From contig NZ_QWKK01000003.1 of assembly GCF_009911695.1 (NCBI RefSeq), forward strand, positions 1 to 64,000: 64,000 nucleotides of DNA, read 5' to 3'; not shown here. Below are more notes on the stretch, generated by a model that saw only the letters and a list, made by a program, of their open reading frames with translations, was not told where the DNA came from and did not search any database. How positions within the stretch are numbered: position 1 is the stretch's first letter. Source of the DNA: Enterorhabdus sp. P55. Its GTDB lineage: Bacteria > Actinomycetota > Coriobacteriia > Coriobacteriales > Eggerthellaceae.

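Noticed and set aside
44980-63660. Minus-strand open frame of about 6,226 codons
   Set aside because: Same antisense shadow; its apparent repeats mirror the sense A-D array.
42958-64000. CRISPR or tandem-repeat DNA array
   Set aside because: The repeat unit is about 3.7 kb of protein-coding modules with diverged DNA; there are no short identical repeats with spacers.

Overview
The window holds one gene, or the 5' part of one. After a 0.65 kb upstream region, an open reading frame starts at 652 on the + strand and runs past the window end with no stop codon in 21,116 complete codons. It encodes a secreted, modular, repeat-built surface protein. At about 110 Da per residue the visible part alone exceeds 2 MDa. 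The very GC-rich, GCC/GAC/AAC-type codon use, the Sec signal, the PASTA and SdrD B-like (Cna-B superfamily) modules and the lack of any outer-membrane secretion module suggest a high-GC Gram-positive. A host-associated actinobacterium such as a Coriobacteriia member is my best guess, but this is inference: there is no taxonomic marker gene.

Layout. 1-378: G-skewed, low-complexity DNA with no supportable gene. 379-407: a good sigma-70/sigma-A type promoter whose spacer and -10 carry a perfect palindrome. 408-651: a leader of about 240 nt with a strong hairpin just before the ribosome binding site. 652-1374: an unusual 241-residue Ala/Asp/Gly-rich, Cys-containing extension that precedes a textbook signal peptide (1375-1461). 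1462-6400: Asp/Ala and Pro/Glu linkers alternating with unassigned beta-rich regions, probably the distal head. 6400-15420: nine diverged copies of an unrecognised ~330-residue module, with a degenerate tenth near 16.6 kb. 18484-18957: two copies of a short 'FYT' module. 19000-20265: five PASTA-like domains in tandem. 20266-24900: a His/Cys/Tyr-rich stretch. 24900-42100: DUF11-like sandwiches, a jelly-roll-like domain, four more FYT modules, two more canonical SdrD B-like domains and a sixth PASTA. 42670-42834: a charged coiled-coil-like helix. From 42958 to the end: 23 expanded SdrD B-like modules of about 300 residues in a strict four-type order A-B-C-D, repeated six times, with type B missing from the fifth cycle.

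How it may work (inference): the protein is exported by Sec and carries a ligand- or surface-sensing distal part on a long stiff stalk of SdrD B-like modules, probably Ca2+-stabilised. The wall anchor (LPXTG or other) would lie downstream of this window. The internal PASTA block could let the fibre touch peptidoglycan partway along. The operator-like palindrome and structured leader suggest that expression of this very costly protein is controlled.
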